Positions 23,048 through 32,751 of a DNA stretch of 64,000 nucleotides are shown here, in pieces; positions within the stretch are counted from its first letter, which is position 1, and every line of letters starts with the position of its first letter. A program made the position numbers and the translations under genes. Source of the stretch: Eudorina sp. 2006-703-Eu-15 (lineage: Eukaryota; Chlorophyta; Chlorophyceae; Chlamydomonadales; Volvocaceae). The notes beneath the pieces are model-generated. The model ran no database searches, was not told the origin of the DNA, and was given only the letters and a program-made list of their open reading frames with translations. The stretch lies in NCBI GenBank assembly GCA_003117195.1, contig BDSI01000250.1, forward strand, positions 1-64,000, given 5' to 3'.

Positions 23048-23681
23048 GGCAAGTCGGCCGTTAGGGGCTCATTCCCTCGTACACAAGATGCCGTATAGTT
23101 GACTATCACGACAACGCCTTACTCAGCCTAGCAATCCAGGAAAATGCACTGCAAGCCTTGCTGCTAATTGCATTTGAAAGCTACGAAGTCCATGAGCCCG
23201 TCTGGCTAGCAACGTCCCGCAATTGCGCGCAAGATTGCAACAGAGAACGCTGGAAATGCTGCTCTTGCTGTGTCCTTATTTTCACATGAAGCCAAACGTT
23301 CCACCGTAAACCATTATCGCTCAGAAATGGAGCCCGTGCCCGTGGACGATGAGGTGCTGTCTGACATCTCTGGCGACTACTTCGAGCCGGCGGATACCCG
23401 TTGCTATATGATTCTGGTTTATACTACAACCATCTGGCTTCATGTGAAAATAAGGACACAGCAAGAGCAGCATTTCCAGCTTTCTCTGTTGCAATCTTGC
23501 GCGCAATTGCGGGACGTTGCTAGCCAGACGGGCTCATGGACTTCGTAGCTTTTAAATGCAATTAGCAGCAAGGCTTGCAGTGCATTTTCCTGGATTGCTA
23601 GGCTGAGTAAGGCGTTGTCGTGATAGTCAACTATACGGCATCTTGTGTACGAGGGAATGAGCCCCTAACGGCCGACTTGCC
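23048..23681. mobile_element. 634-bp fold-back element (247-bp inverted arms)
   Basis: Arms 23048-23294 and 23435-23681 are reverse complements of equal length with very few mismatches, separated by a 140-bp loop. Ends read GGCAAGTCGGCCGTTAGG. CAGC occurs directly outside both ends (23044-23047 and 23682-23685), a probable 4-bp target duplication. A 92-residue open frame spans the loop but is mostly arm sequence and is unlikely to be a gene. It fits a non-autonomous fold-back or MITE-type transposon. Confidence 0.85.
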
Positions 23682-24244
23682 CAGCGGAGGCCTGGTGAAT
23701 CGGTTAAATGCCGATGCTTTAACCTATTATAAACGGCATTATTCAATACCAACAATCTGTGGGCTTTTAAGTTCCAAGTTAGTTACATTGCAACGAGGCA
23801 CCCTACAAATACTCACGATGCACCTGCCCGACCTGCCTTGTACAAATGCTTAGTAGCACAACTACATTATGAAATGAAGCAGTAGCGCGAAGTCCAATGT
23901 ACAGTAGTGTTTTTTGGACCTGAAGATGTGCTGGCCAGAGCTGCTCTGGTGCTGGCTGGTGCTGGATTGTCCAGCCGCATGAGCGCGCTGCAGTTCTGGC
24001 ACCAGGGTCGCCGTACAATATCAAAGGACATCGGGATCTGCCGGGATCCAAAGTACTTGTGAACGCAACGCTTGGCTTCCCTCACACCCCCACAGAGGTG
24101 TGTGAGGAGCCAAGCGTGGGGTTGTGAGGGGCCGGAGCAAGCAGCGTTCTTCCCTCACCGCAGCCTCTCTATCACTTCACGGGTTGGGTGTTGGGTATAT
24201 GATTTTCGCACACGGGCACCCGTTGGGCACTATAATGCGCATTG
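23682..24244. other. spacer with a small hairpin
   Basis: AT-richer sequence without a supported gene. An imperfect hairpin at 24068-24117 pairs ACGCTTGGCTTCCCTCACACC with GGTGTGTGAGGAGCCAAGCG. Confidence 0.35.
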
Positions 24245-25090
24245 CGTAGCACGAGCCCTGCCTCTCCGCCGCCCACTCTCCTCCGCTCTATGGCTGACGT
24301 CCCAAAGCGACGAGCCTCCCCAGCGGTTCCTACACCGCACCCTTTCGCCCTCGCACCCGGCCGCTGTCCCCAACCACCCCCACCACCGTGGTGCACCGCT
24401 TGATCCCACCCGACTCAGACCACTCGCCACCGCACCCAGCCCGCCTCCTCACCAGCTTCTCCGCCACCGCCGCCGGGGCGCCCTCCAGCGGGCCCACGTA
24501 CACCCCCTTAGCCGGGGCGCCCAACCCCCGGCTGAGCTCCGGCCGCAGCACTCCGTCCACCACCACAGCCACCACGGCGGCGTCCGGCAGGTCGGTGTGC
24601 TGGAGCAGCTCCGAAGGCATCGGGGCCCCCGGGAGGGCCGACTGGTGGGCGGGTATAGGAAATTGGTAGGGGGGGCAGGGGGGAGGGGGGCGGGCGGGCG
24701 TTGAGAGGATGTGTGTGTAGGGTGGGGGCGGGGATGTGGCTTCACGACCATGGCGGCCAGGAAGGTTTCTGACCAGGGGGGAGAGAAGAGAAGGCAGTGA
24801 AGGGGTGTTCAGATGTGCTGACCAGGCAATAGCGTCTTTGGTCAGCTACGGACTTGCACACTGCGCCCGCACCCAAAGTCCTGTTGCACAGGGCCCCCCT
24901 TACCTGCACTGAAGTCTTCAGTAGAGCAATATCCGTGAATCGGTAGTCCTCATTCCGTGTGGTTGGCATGCGCAGCGTTGCGAGGGCGCCGTTCGACGCC
25001 TCGCGCAGTGCAACCAGACTGCAAAAGCACTCCAGGCCACGATCAGCTTCTCCCGATCTGCTCAATTATGCAGGGGCTATTGAATTTGGA
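24245..25090 (-). pseudogene. inverted partial duplicate of SufD exons 1-2
   Basis: Reverse-complement copy of about 3785-4690. It retains exon equivalents at about 24904-25018 ([13 protein letters not shown], with a 3-base deletion just after) and 24453-24641 ([15 protein letters not shown]; Arg of the functional gene is His) and the intron between, including splice sites. The remaining six SufD exons are absent, so no functional protein can result. Intron parts have diverged by small indels. A genomic duplication, not a retrocopy, because the intron is kept. Confidence 0.9.
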
Positions 25091-25101
25091 CTTACCCGTG
25101 T

Positions 25102-25179
25102 CGCCACCGGCCTGCCTGGCCGCCATCGCCGCCGGCACGGGTTCGCCGGCGGCGATGGCAGCCAGGCAGGCCGGTGGCG
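25102..25179. repeat. GC-rich hairpin, 35-bp arms
   Basis: Arms 25102-25136 and 25145-25179 pair at 34 of 35 positions around the loop ACGGGTTC. It directly precedes a second, unrelated-arm hairpin with the same loop core. Confidence 0.95.
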
Positions 25180-25181
25180 AT

Positions 25182-25243
25182 GACGGGGAAACACCTGCCG
25201 CCGCCGGCACGGGTTCCCCGGCGGCGGCAGGTGTTTCCCCGTC
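25182..25243. repeat. second hairpin, 26-bp perfect arms
   Basis: Arms 25182-25207 and 25218-25243 are exact reverse complements around the loop CACGGGTTCC. Only two bases separate it from the first hairpin. Confidence 0.95.
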
Positions 25244-25259
25244 GTCGCTGCTTTGTTGT

Positions 25260-27073
25260 TCACCGGGACAGCAACCACTGGCTGGTCCGCTCTGGCTTGT
25301 GTGCGGTGCGGAGTGGGCGACCCCCCGTGAGACCCCATGGCGACCCCATGGCCGCAAATGCATGGCGGCATCCTTACTTCCGCCCACTCTTCCCCGGCCC
25401 TCATGCGTTAGGTCCGAGTGCTCTGTGGCCTCCTTGAGGTGGGGCTGTTGGGCACATCTGATCTGAACATTAATGCAGGCCGTACGTACTACAGCCCTGC
25501 GGATACCGCACCACGCCCGCGCGGTGCTGGGCTCATGCCCCTCCAGGTGGGGAGGTGGGGGGGGCAGCACGTACCCCCCGAATTTTGCCGTCCAAGCCCT
25601 GGGGAGCCGCCGTACGACCGTGTATATGTAAATCACGGTCCTCGACACTCGATGAATGGTCCTAACACATGTCCATCCAACCGGTCAGGTCCGGGGCCCC
25701 AGCCGATCCCATCATTGATTGCGCTGCAGCTCGATGGTTGGACAGGTGAGTGGATGGTTAGACCTCACAACCACCAACGGCCCCCAGTGCGCCGCCCGCA
25801 TGTCCGGCCCCCGCGCGCACCTCGCCCGTCTCAGGTTCCAGCCCCGCGTCCTTCACCGCGCATCACTTACCGCCCATCCCGCATCCGCCACCCGACGCAG
25901 CCCATCCCTCCCTCACGCGCTCCTCCCGGCTCCACTGCTGCAGCGCCTCAGGAATGCCGGCCCTTTCCTACACCTGTGAGCGCAAGTCCGACCCCCTGGC
26001 CCCCACCTCCCGCCAGTATGCAATCCCATGTACAACATGTGGAGGTACTCAGAGTACGGCACTCAAACCCCGTCCCCGCCGCGGCACCCCTGCCGCCGCC
26101 CGAGTAATCAAATCCAACGGTGCAACGCCCCCCGCCGCACCTCAACACATCACACATATCCGGACCGTGTCGCATCCGCCACTACCACCGCATCCCTGCA
26201 TGGGGCCGGGCGGTCAGCCGTGGCTGCGGCCGCCCCTCCCCGTCCTTACCACCTCTTCGTCTCACCAAAGCCAAACACGTGAAGCGGCCAACGCGGCCCA
26301 GCCAGCCAGACACGCAGACTGACTGAACCGCCCGCAGTACCCCGCCCTGGCGTGGAGATGTTCTTGGGGGACCGCACCTCGCCCGGGCGGTGTTCGCACC
26401 CGCCCTCCACCCCCGGCCGCACATGCACATGGGGCCGGCAGCAGCGCTCTCCCGGCAACAAACTCTGATGGACGGGTGGAGTGGAGGGCGCTTGCATACC
26501 AGCCGAGGCGCTAGCGACCGACACCGGGGCAGCAGCAGCAGATGCTACCCGGCCAGGTGACCATCCAGATATCTGTGCCGGGGACCATCAACATGCCTGC
26601 CGATCAAATCATTACCTGCGCCGTGGGGACCGTTCAAGTTCCACACTGTGTGGGTGGGCGTGTGGGGAACGGGCGGGTGGGCTGAGCAGGCCCACCGGCA
26701 GCCGGCCCTCGAGCAGCGGCGGAGCAGTCTTCGGCTCCGGAGCCATCCTGAGGCTGCCTCCGGGAGGTACCGAACTCGCGCGAACCCCCAAAACAAACAG
26801 ACGGATCAGATACAACGGCTCCAATCAAAAACACAAATCAGACTCAGCGCGATAAAACAATTTCGCTCCTGCAGATGACGGGAGCACATAGATGCGTGTT
26901 GGTGAAGTAAATGGTGGCAGTTGGCGAATGGCCGTCGGTGTTTCACTCTGTTTCTTTGGGCGGCGAAGAGGCGGCCAAGCACCCCCGTCTCCGCCCCAAA
27001 TATCGCCCCAGCCTCCATCCCACCCACCCATATAAGAAAGACCTCATCAGAATCGGAGCCCGCAGCACAACGA
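25260..27073. other. unassigned region
   Basis: GC-rich, with several long but overlapping open frames on both strands and no consistent exon chain. Ser/Pro/His-rich frames at 25.7-26.3 kb look compositional. Nothing here can be assigned to a family. Confidence 0.35.
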
Positions 27074-28073
27074 AAACAAGTAGGGGGTCGGCTTCCTTGA
27101 AGCCGGAAAAGGGCGGGGGCCCCTACAATCCGTACAGGTCGCTTGCTTTACAACGAAAACTCTATTACCGCGCAAGAGTGTGAGAGATTGAAAGGGTGCC
27201 ATTGAGGGTGTCGTTGATGTTGAAGGTGGATCGGCGTGTATAGATTCAGCAAGCTCAAGCAGGTAGGTAGCCCCGAAACCAACCTGCAGTACACGGCGGT
27301 CATGGCATCTGCATTATCACTATCGTAACGCTAGTCGCCTCTGCACTACCACATCCGTCTGTCAAGCAGATGATCACAAATCAAGCTTGAAGCATTCTGG
27401 CCGTGAAACTGTCGTTGTTTGGTCCGTCGGCAAGCTTGCAACCCTTCTGCTGCACGCGTGCAGCAGACGTGGACCTCTAAAGTTTGCTACAATAGTTACA
27501 TAGCAATGTAAAGCAAAAGCAGGGTGCAAAAAAGTCGCGGTGAGAGCCGGACTTCGGGCCATCGGAACTGGAGAACTCCTTGGTACTCGGTATGCTATCC
27601 CTTTGCATCTTGAAACTTTGATTCAATACATAATGTTGAATTGTGTTCATCTGGCAAAACAGAAAGACAAATCTTGGTGTTGGTGGCATCTTGATGTTCA
27701 AACATCAGAACACTATGGAAGTTCAATTTAGCACGCGTCACCTGCCCCTAATCCAAGTATTCATCACGCGGCACCTGTTGCAACAAACATGAGCGCGAGA
27801 GGCGTTGGGTGAATGTTGACTCGGGTCCATGGAGACCGCGGAGCTTTACTTTGACCGTTTGTGCGCAAAGAATTTTTTTCAGCCAAACCAAAGTTACCTT
27901 GCAATAGAGGACAATTAATATGACAAACACAGCGAATTAGTTTAGCGGATAATGAACGTTTTGCCGTTACCGGACGGACACAGGGACCCACGGACACACG
28001 GACACACGGACATGGGCAATCCTAGGGGGCGGGGCCCCCCGAACGCGCTTCGCGCTGGGGCCCCGCCTAACCA
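27074..28073. mobile_element. left-truncated copy of the GGGGCCCC-ended TIR element
   Basis: From AAGTAGGGGGTCGG to the GC-rich end near 28073 it parallels 28516-29454 in direct orientation, with many small differences. The right inverted terminus (GCGAATTAGTTTAGCGG, a CGGACACA tandem tract, CCTAGGGGGCGGGG) is present, but the left terminus is missing. Contains no plausible protein. Confidence 0.65.
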
Positions 28074-28325
28074 GGAGTTGTGGTACGGCAAAATTAGTCA
28101 CGGCTGTCGGACGCTTCGGCCTCCTCACCAAGCTGAAAGTTCTGCGGATTCAGGACCGGTTAAGCGGTCAAGGTGATGCTACACTAGATACATTACTGTA
28201 TATCATATCATCACCTGCTCATTGCTGCCGTCCTTCTCAGCCCCCCCTGGATTGCCCTCCATCCCAACAATGAATGTAAAACGAGGAGCGCTCGGCCGCC
28301 CCGCACAGCGTTGCCGTACGACTAC

Positions 28326-29454
28326 TTTTTGGGCGGGGCCCCAGCGCGAAGCGCGTTCGGGGGGCCCCGCCCCCTAGGATTGCCCATGTCCGTGTGTCCG
28401 TCCGTGTGTCCGTGTGTCCGTGGGTAACGGCAAAACGTTCATTATCCGCTAAACTAATTCGCAGTGTTTGTCATATTGATTGTCCTCTATTGCAAGGTAA
28501 CTTTGGTTTGGCTGACAAGTAGGGGGTCGGCTTCGGTGGGGCCCCCTACAATCCGTACAGGCCGCTTGCTTTACAACGGAAACTCTGTTACCGCGCAAGA
28601 GTGTGAGAGAGTGAAAGGGTGCCATTGAGGGTGTCGTTGATGTTGAAGGTGGATCGGCGTGCATAGATTGAGCAAGGTAAAGCAGGTAGGGTAGCCCCGA
28701 CCGCCAACGGCGGTCATCGCATCTGCATTATTATCGTAACGCTAGACGCCTCTGCACTACCACATCCGTCTGTCAAGCAGATATCAAAAAGCAAGCTTGA
28801 AGCATTCTTGTTTTTCCGTGAAGCTGAAGTTGTTTGGTCCGTCGGCAAGCATGCAGCCCTTCAGTTGCACGCCCGCAGCAGACGTGAACCTCTAAAGTTT
28901 GTCATCAATAGTTACATAGCAAATATAAGGCAAAACCAGGGTGCGAAAAAGCTGCGGTGAGACCCGGACTTCGGCTGGAGAACTTGTTGGTACTCGGTAT
29001 GCTATCCCTTTGCAATTTGAAACTTTGATTCAATACATATTGTTGAATTGTATTCATCTGGCAAGACAGAAAGGCAAATCTTGATGTTGGTGGCATCTTG
29101 ATGTTCAAACATCAGAACACTATGGAAGTTCAATTTAGCACGCGCCGCCCATTTCTAATTCAAGTATTCATCACGCGGCACCCGTTGCAACAAATATGAG
29201 CGCGAGAGGCGTTGGGTGGATGTTGACTCGGGTCCATGGAGACCGAGGAGCTTTACTTTGACCGTTTGTGCGCATAGAATTTTTTCAGCCGAACCAAGAA
29301 TACCTTGCAATAGAGGATAAATAATATGACAAACATTGCGAATTAGTTTAGCGGATAATGAACGTTTTGCCGTTACCCACGGACGGACGGACGGACGGAC
29401 GGACACACGGACAGGGGCAATCCTAGGGGGCGGGGCTGGGGCCCCGCCCAAAAA
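28326..29454. mobile_element. 1.1-kb non-autonomous TIR element
   Basis: Left terminus 28326-28515 and right terminus 29283-29454 are inverted repeats beginning TTTTTGGGCGGGGCCCC, with a CCTAGG block, a variable (GGACGGACACAC) tract and GTTTAGCGGATAATGAACG. The left terminus has an extra palindrome (AGCGCGAAGCGCG) that the right lacks. The interior matches the truncated copy at 27.07 kb. No target duplication was clear. No coding capacity, so probably a MITE-like derivative. Confidence 0.65.
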
Positions 29455-29639
29455 CACACCGGGCCATGACCCCACCCAGACAGATACCGAAGCAAGCAGA
29501 GGCGCACAGATGAGGCAACACTACCAAAGGGATAGGCACAGCAGAGGGCGGAATCCCCAGGAGATGATAAAGCCAAGCACAGGGACCCCATTTCCCAGCT
29601 ACCACCATCCCTGAAGCATCCAGCGCTGCACCCTCTCGA

Positions 29640-30345
29640 GATCTTGGAAGACCCACGCCTGGCTAGTGACACTGCCCAGCGACCGCTAGGGGAGTAACCC
29701 GCATCAAAATGATGAAACACCGTGGCCAAGCAACAACATACCAACGGGAGCCCGGCCTCCTCCCCCAGCTGAGGGCAGGCCAGGTCCCCACCTTGGGCCC
29801 CGGGCAGGTGAACCCGTAGCAAACAGATAGTGGACGGGGCGCCCGTGCCTCAGCCCTCAAGACCAGGCCCCCCACACCGCAAGATTCTCCTCCGCACTCT
29901 CTAAAAAAGGTGGAATGGGCCCACCGAGGTTCATCCACGTCGCGGGAGGCCCAACTGGGCAAACCCATGAAGGCGCCCCCGCCCAGAAGTCAGCGATTGC
30001 ACGCCGCTCCCCTTGCTCTGCCAACTCCTGTCCCGGCGACACAGTCGGACCCTGACCGGGTACTGTCCGCCGCAGGGAGGCCGCCATGAATCGCCATGAA
30101 CCGGCGGCCAGTCTCCATGGCCGCGATCGCGGCCAGGACCGCCACATCCCAGACACATTGCTCCACGGGTGGCGGGGGTTCCGCCAGCCAGACATGCCAC
30201 ACGCGTCCTCCGTAACCGCGCCCCTAGGCGAGATTCCATCTGACCCACCACCACCTGGGCCACCCGACAAGACAGCACAGCCCGTGCCGGGGGCACCGGC
30301 TGCCCCGTCGCCGGTCGAGGTAGCTAAGGCGCGCGCAGTCATGAG
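29640..30345 (-). mobile_element. second LINE ORF2 3' remnant
   Basis: Minus-strand frames contain VWDVAVLAAIAAMETGRR and DFWAGAPSWV, diverged counterparts of VWDVVALAALAAIERG and DFWACLASF in the remnant at 10.5-11.07 kb. Frameshifts separate the blocks. It is degenerate; the reverse transcriptase part is absent. Confidence 0.45.
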
Positions 30346-30599
30346 TTCTGGCAGCGGGTGGCCAGCTTTGCAGAACTAGGACGACCGAGACGGGGATGGG
30401 AAGGGGTGGGACCGGACCACCCAATCCTATCAGTGGTGGACGGCCGGATCCGCTGCGTGCAGCCAGTAAACGTAGACCCTTGATGGATAGATAGCAGCGC
30501 GGGGCGCTAGGGTGTAGGGATTGGGACTAGGGATGCCCACTTCCATGCACATAGGGGATCCGTGGGTGCCCGAGGAGGGTCGGGCCAGACCAGTGGGAG

Positions 30600-31173
30600 T
30601 TGGCAGCGAGCGGGACGTGTAGGCGAGGGCCGCTTGCGACGGGAAGGGGTGTACGACAGGGAAGCTTGCGTGGTGATGTGCTGCCTTGTGCAAACCATAG
30701 CCCCATCATGGAGCGCCCGACTGCATACCCGGACCCAGCAAGGCCTGACGCGTGCGAGACGCCTCGCTCTGGCTCAGCTGGGCAGGCAGGCCTGCCGGAG
30801 GGTGCAACCCTAGCTAGTACGATTAGGTTGGGACGCGGGACCAGGCTAGTTTTACCGCACCAAGCAGGGGCGCGCCTCCGTAACGCGCCCTGGGTGCTGC
30901 AAGGACTTGAGGAGGTTGAACAGCGGACTGCGAGGCGCAGACCGTCCGGGATGGGCCTTCGCCCACTCCCTTGAGGGGGCACAGCGGTCACCGATCCTCG
31001 GGGATCGGGCACGCGCCCTTGGTTGAGAGCGAGGGGACAGAGGCCCCTTACGCCCCTTTCCCCCGTATCCGGAGGAGAGTGCTTCGGCGGTCTCCCGTAT
31101 GGGGCGGGTTAGCGCCCCCGGCCAGTGTCGGCCCGGCAGATATGTAACGATTCACACACACACACACACACCT
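30600..31173 (+). mobile_element. probable LINE 3' untranslated tail with (CA)n end
   Basis: GC-rich untranslated-looking sequence ends GGCAGATATGTAACGATTC followed by a CA run (31152-31172). Termination by TGTAAC plus a simple repeat resembles LINE 3' ends in chlorophyte genomes; this is from memory and unverified. Located within the intron preceding the HAD exon. Confidence 0.35.
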
Positions 31174-31273
31174 GCGTACCCGACGTCCATCTGGCCATTC
31201 CCTCGCTCGCTGCAGCCACCCCCTCTGCTTCCCCCCTCACCTCGCTGCTGTCTGCGTCATCACCACTCATCAG

Positions 31274-31408
31274 TCGCTGGCGGAGCGGGGACTGGCCGAC
31301 TGTTTCCAGGCGGTGGTGACGTCGGGCGACATGGCACGCTGCAAGCCCGCGCCCGACATCTTCGCCCTCGCAGCGGAGAAGCTGGGGCTCAAGCCGGAGA
31401 AGTGCGTG
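31274..31408 (+). pseudogene. single exon of a HAD-superfamily hydrolase
   Basis: A 135-base exon bounded by CATCAG and GTGCGT encodes 45 residues ending in GDMARCKPAPDIFALAAEKLG, the motif III region of HAD phosphatases of the phosphoglycolate phosphatase / beta-phosphoglucomutase group; the Lys in KPAPD is the conserved catalytic Lys. The next conserved block (VFEDS) and the nucleophile DxD exon were not found on either side. It is therefore a gene fragment, probably stranded by the surrounding insertions or duplications. Confidence 0.65.
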
Positions 31409-32227
31409 GTGCGTGTGCATGCGTGGGTGTGTTTGTGGTTAGTCCCGCCATTACCAATGAGAGCAGTGCGGCTGTGCGTGTGACCGACTGAGCGACTGCT
31501 ACTGAAGAGTGCTTCCACGGACTAGCACGGCTGGTCGTCGCGTCCTTGTGTGTGTTGCCCCTTACCCTTGTGGGTGCGGGAACGGAATCCAGCATTCGAA
31601 CACTGCAGGGCTAAGCTTAAATAAATGTTATAGTGGACCCACGGGTTATCGGTGACAGTCTAACCACATCCTGCAAAAGCGAATCCGGAAATCCATGTTA
31701 AACCGTGCTGTCTGTACAAGTGCACAAAAGCGCATACGGGAACCAGACGGAAGACAGCCTAGCGCGACGGAGAGTGCAGCCCCAACCACGCCGGCTGATG
31801 CAATGACGGCGCTGCCACGATGCGAATGAGCCCTGGCCCCATCCATCACGCGACTGCTGGGGCGCGACGGGGAGTTCGGCCTCAGCAGCCGAGCGCCGAA
31901 CGGAGTAATGGACATCGCGGCTGGCCCAGCGACGCATTTCACAGGCACAGGCCGCGCGTGCTGCTGCTGCTGCTGCTGCAAAAGCGGCTATTCGACCTGC
32001 CATGTAGTGCGCAAACACGACAGCACATTGGCGTTCTTCTACGTCCCAGCCATGTACAGCCGCCCGCACCCAGCCGTTGCCAAGGAGTTATGGCCCGCCC
32101 TTAACCAAGGCCGCCGACAGCCCGCCCTGAAATCAACAGGATCGCCAGAGTCCAAAACATGCCCGCAATACTTTCAGATGATGATGGCGAATCCAGCACC
32201 AAGGCATAGGGACAACAAGGAAGGGTT
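31409..32227. other. unassigned region upstream of copy B block
   Basis: Overlapping frames on both strands; the plus-strand frame at 31908-32297 has a Cys run and HVVRKHDSTLAFFYVPAMY. No family recognised. Confidence 0.3.
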
Positions 32228-32665
32228 TCAGCTACGGGACGAAATCCAGCACGATGGATCACCCATTACCGCCCCAGCAGCCGCATCATGGCGCTGAACG
32301 GCAACATAAGCGCAATAAAACACCGTCGAGGCGCGAATGTTGCCGTCCGCGCAGAATGTGTTCCAGGCGCACAAGACGGGTTGGGCGTCACGCCCTGACC
32401 GTCCCCCGCCGCCGCCTCCTGGGTCCGGGGCCGCTGCCCCCTGGCCGCGGAAAAACAGTGAGTCGACGTCGGTGGCGGCAGCGGCCGGGGCCGACGTCGC
32501 CGGGGCCGCCACCGGCGGCGGCTTCCGTCGGTCCGCCACCTTGGGCACTCCGAAGTCGGCCGTGGAGAGGCTGCGGCAGTGGACGCCGTACCAGTGCCTC
32601 ATGTCCTCCACCAGCGCATCCTTCTCGCGGTCGTCCGCCTCCGCCACCTCCCGAAGCAGACTCAC
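32228..32665 (-). CDS. copy B of the conserved downstream reading frame (hypothetical)
   Basis: The minus-strand frame starts MSLLREVAEADDREKDALVE and continues MRHWYGVHCRSLST, FGVPKVADRRK and a Pro/Ala-Gly-rich tail before a divergent end. The block is conserved in frame in copy C and partly in copy A, which supports coding. An in-frame TAA lies just upstream in B but not in C. Function unknown. Confidence 0.35.
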   Translation of the reverse strand: MSLLREVAEADDREKDALVEDMRHWYGVHCRSLSTADFGVPKVADRRKPPPVAAPATSAPAAAATDVDSLFFRGQGAAAPDPGGGGGGRSGRDAQPVLCAWNTFCADGNIRASTVFYCAYVAVQRHDAAAGAVMGDPSCWISSRS

Positions 32666-32751
32666 CCAGGTCGGAACGTGTTAACGTCCAGGAAGCCGCC
32701 GCTTCAGCGTCGGCGGCGGCCGTCGCCGCTGCCAAGCTGCATCAACTAGGG

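Noticed and set aside
23270..23548. 92-residue open frame as a gene
   Set aside because: It is mostly fold-back arm sequence spanning the loop, with no homology or splice context.
25098..25246. CRISPR-like repeat array
   Set aside because: Two hairpins with different stems, not spaced identical repeats.
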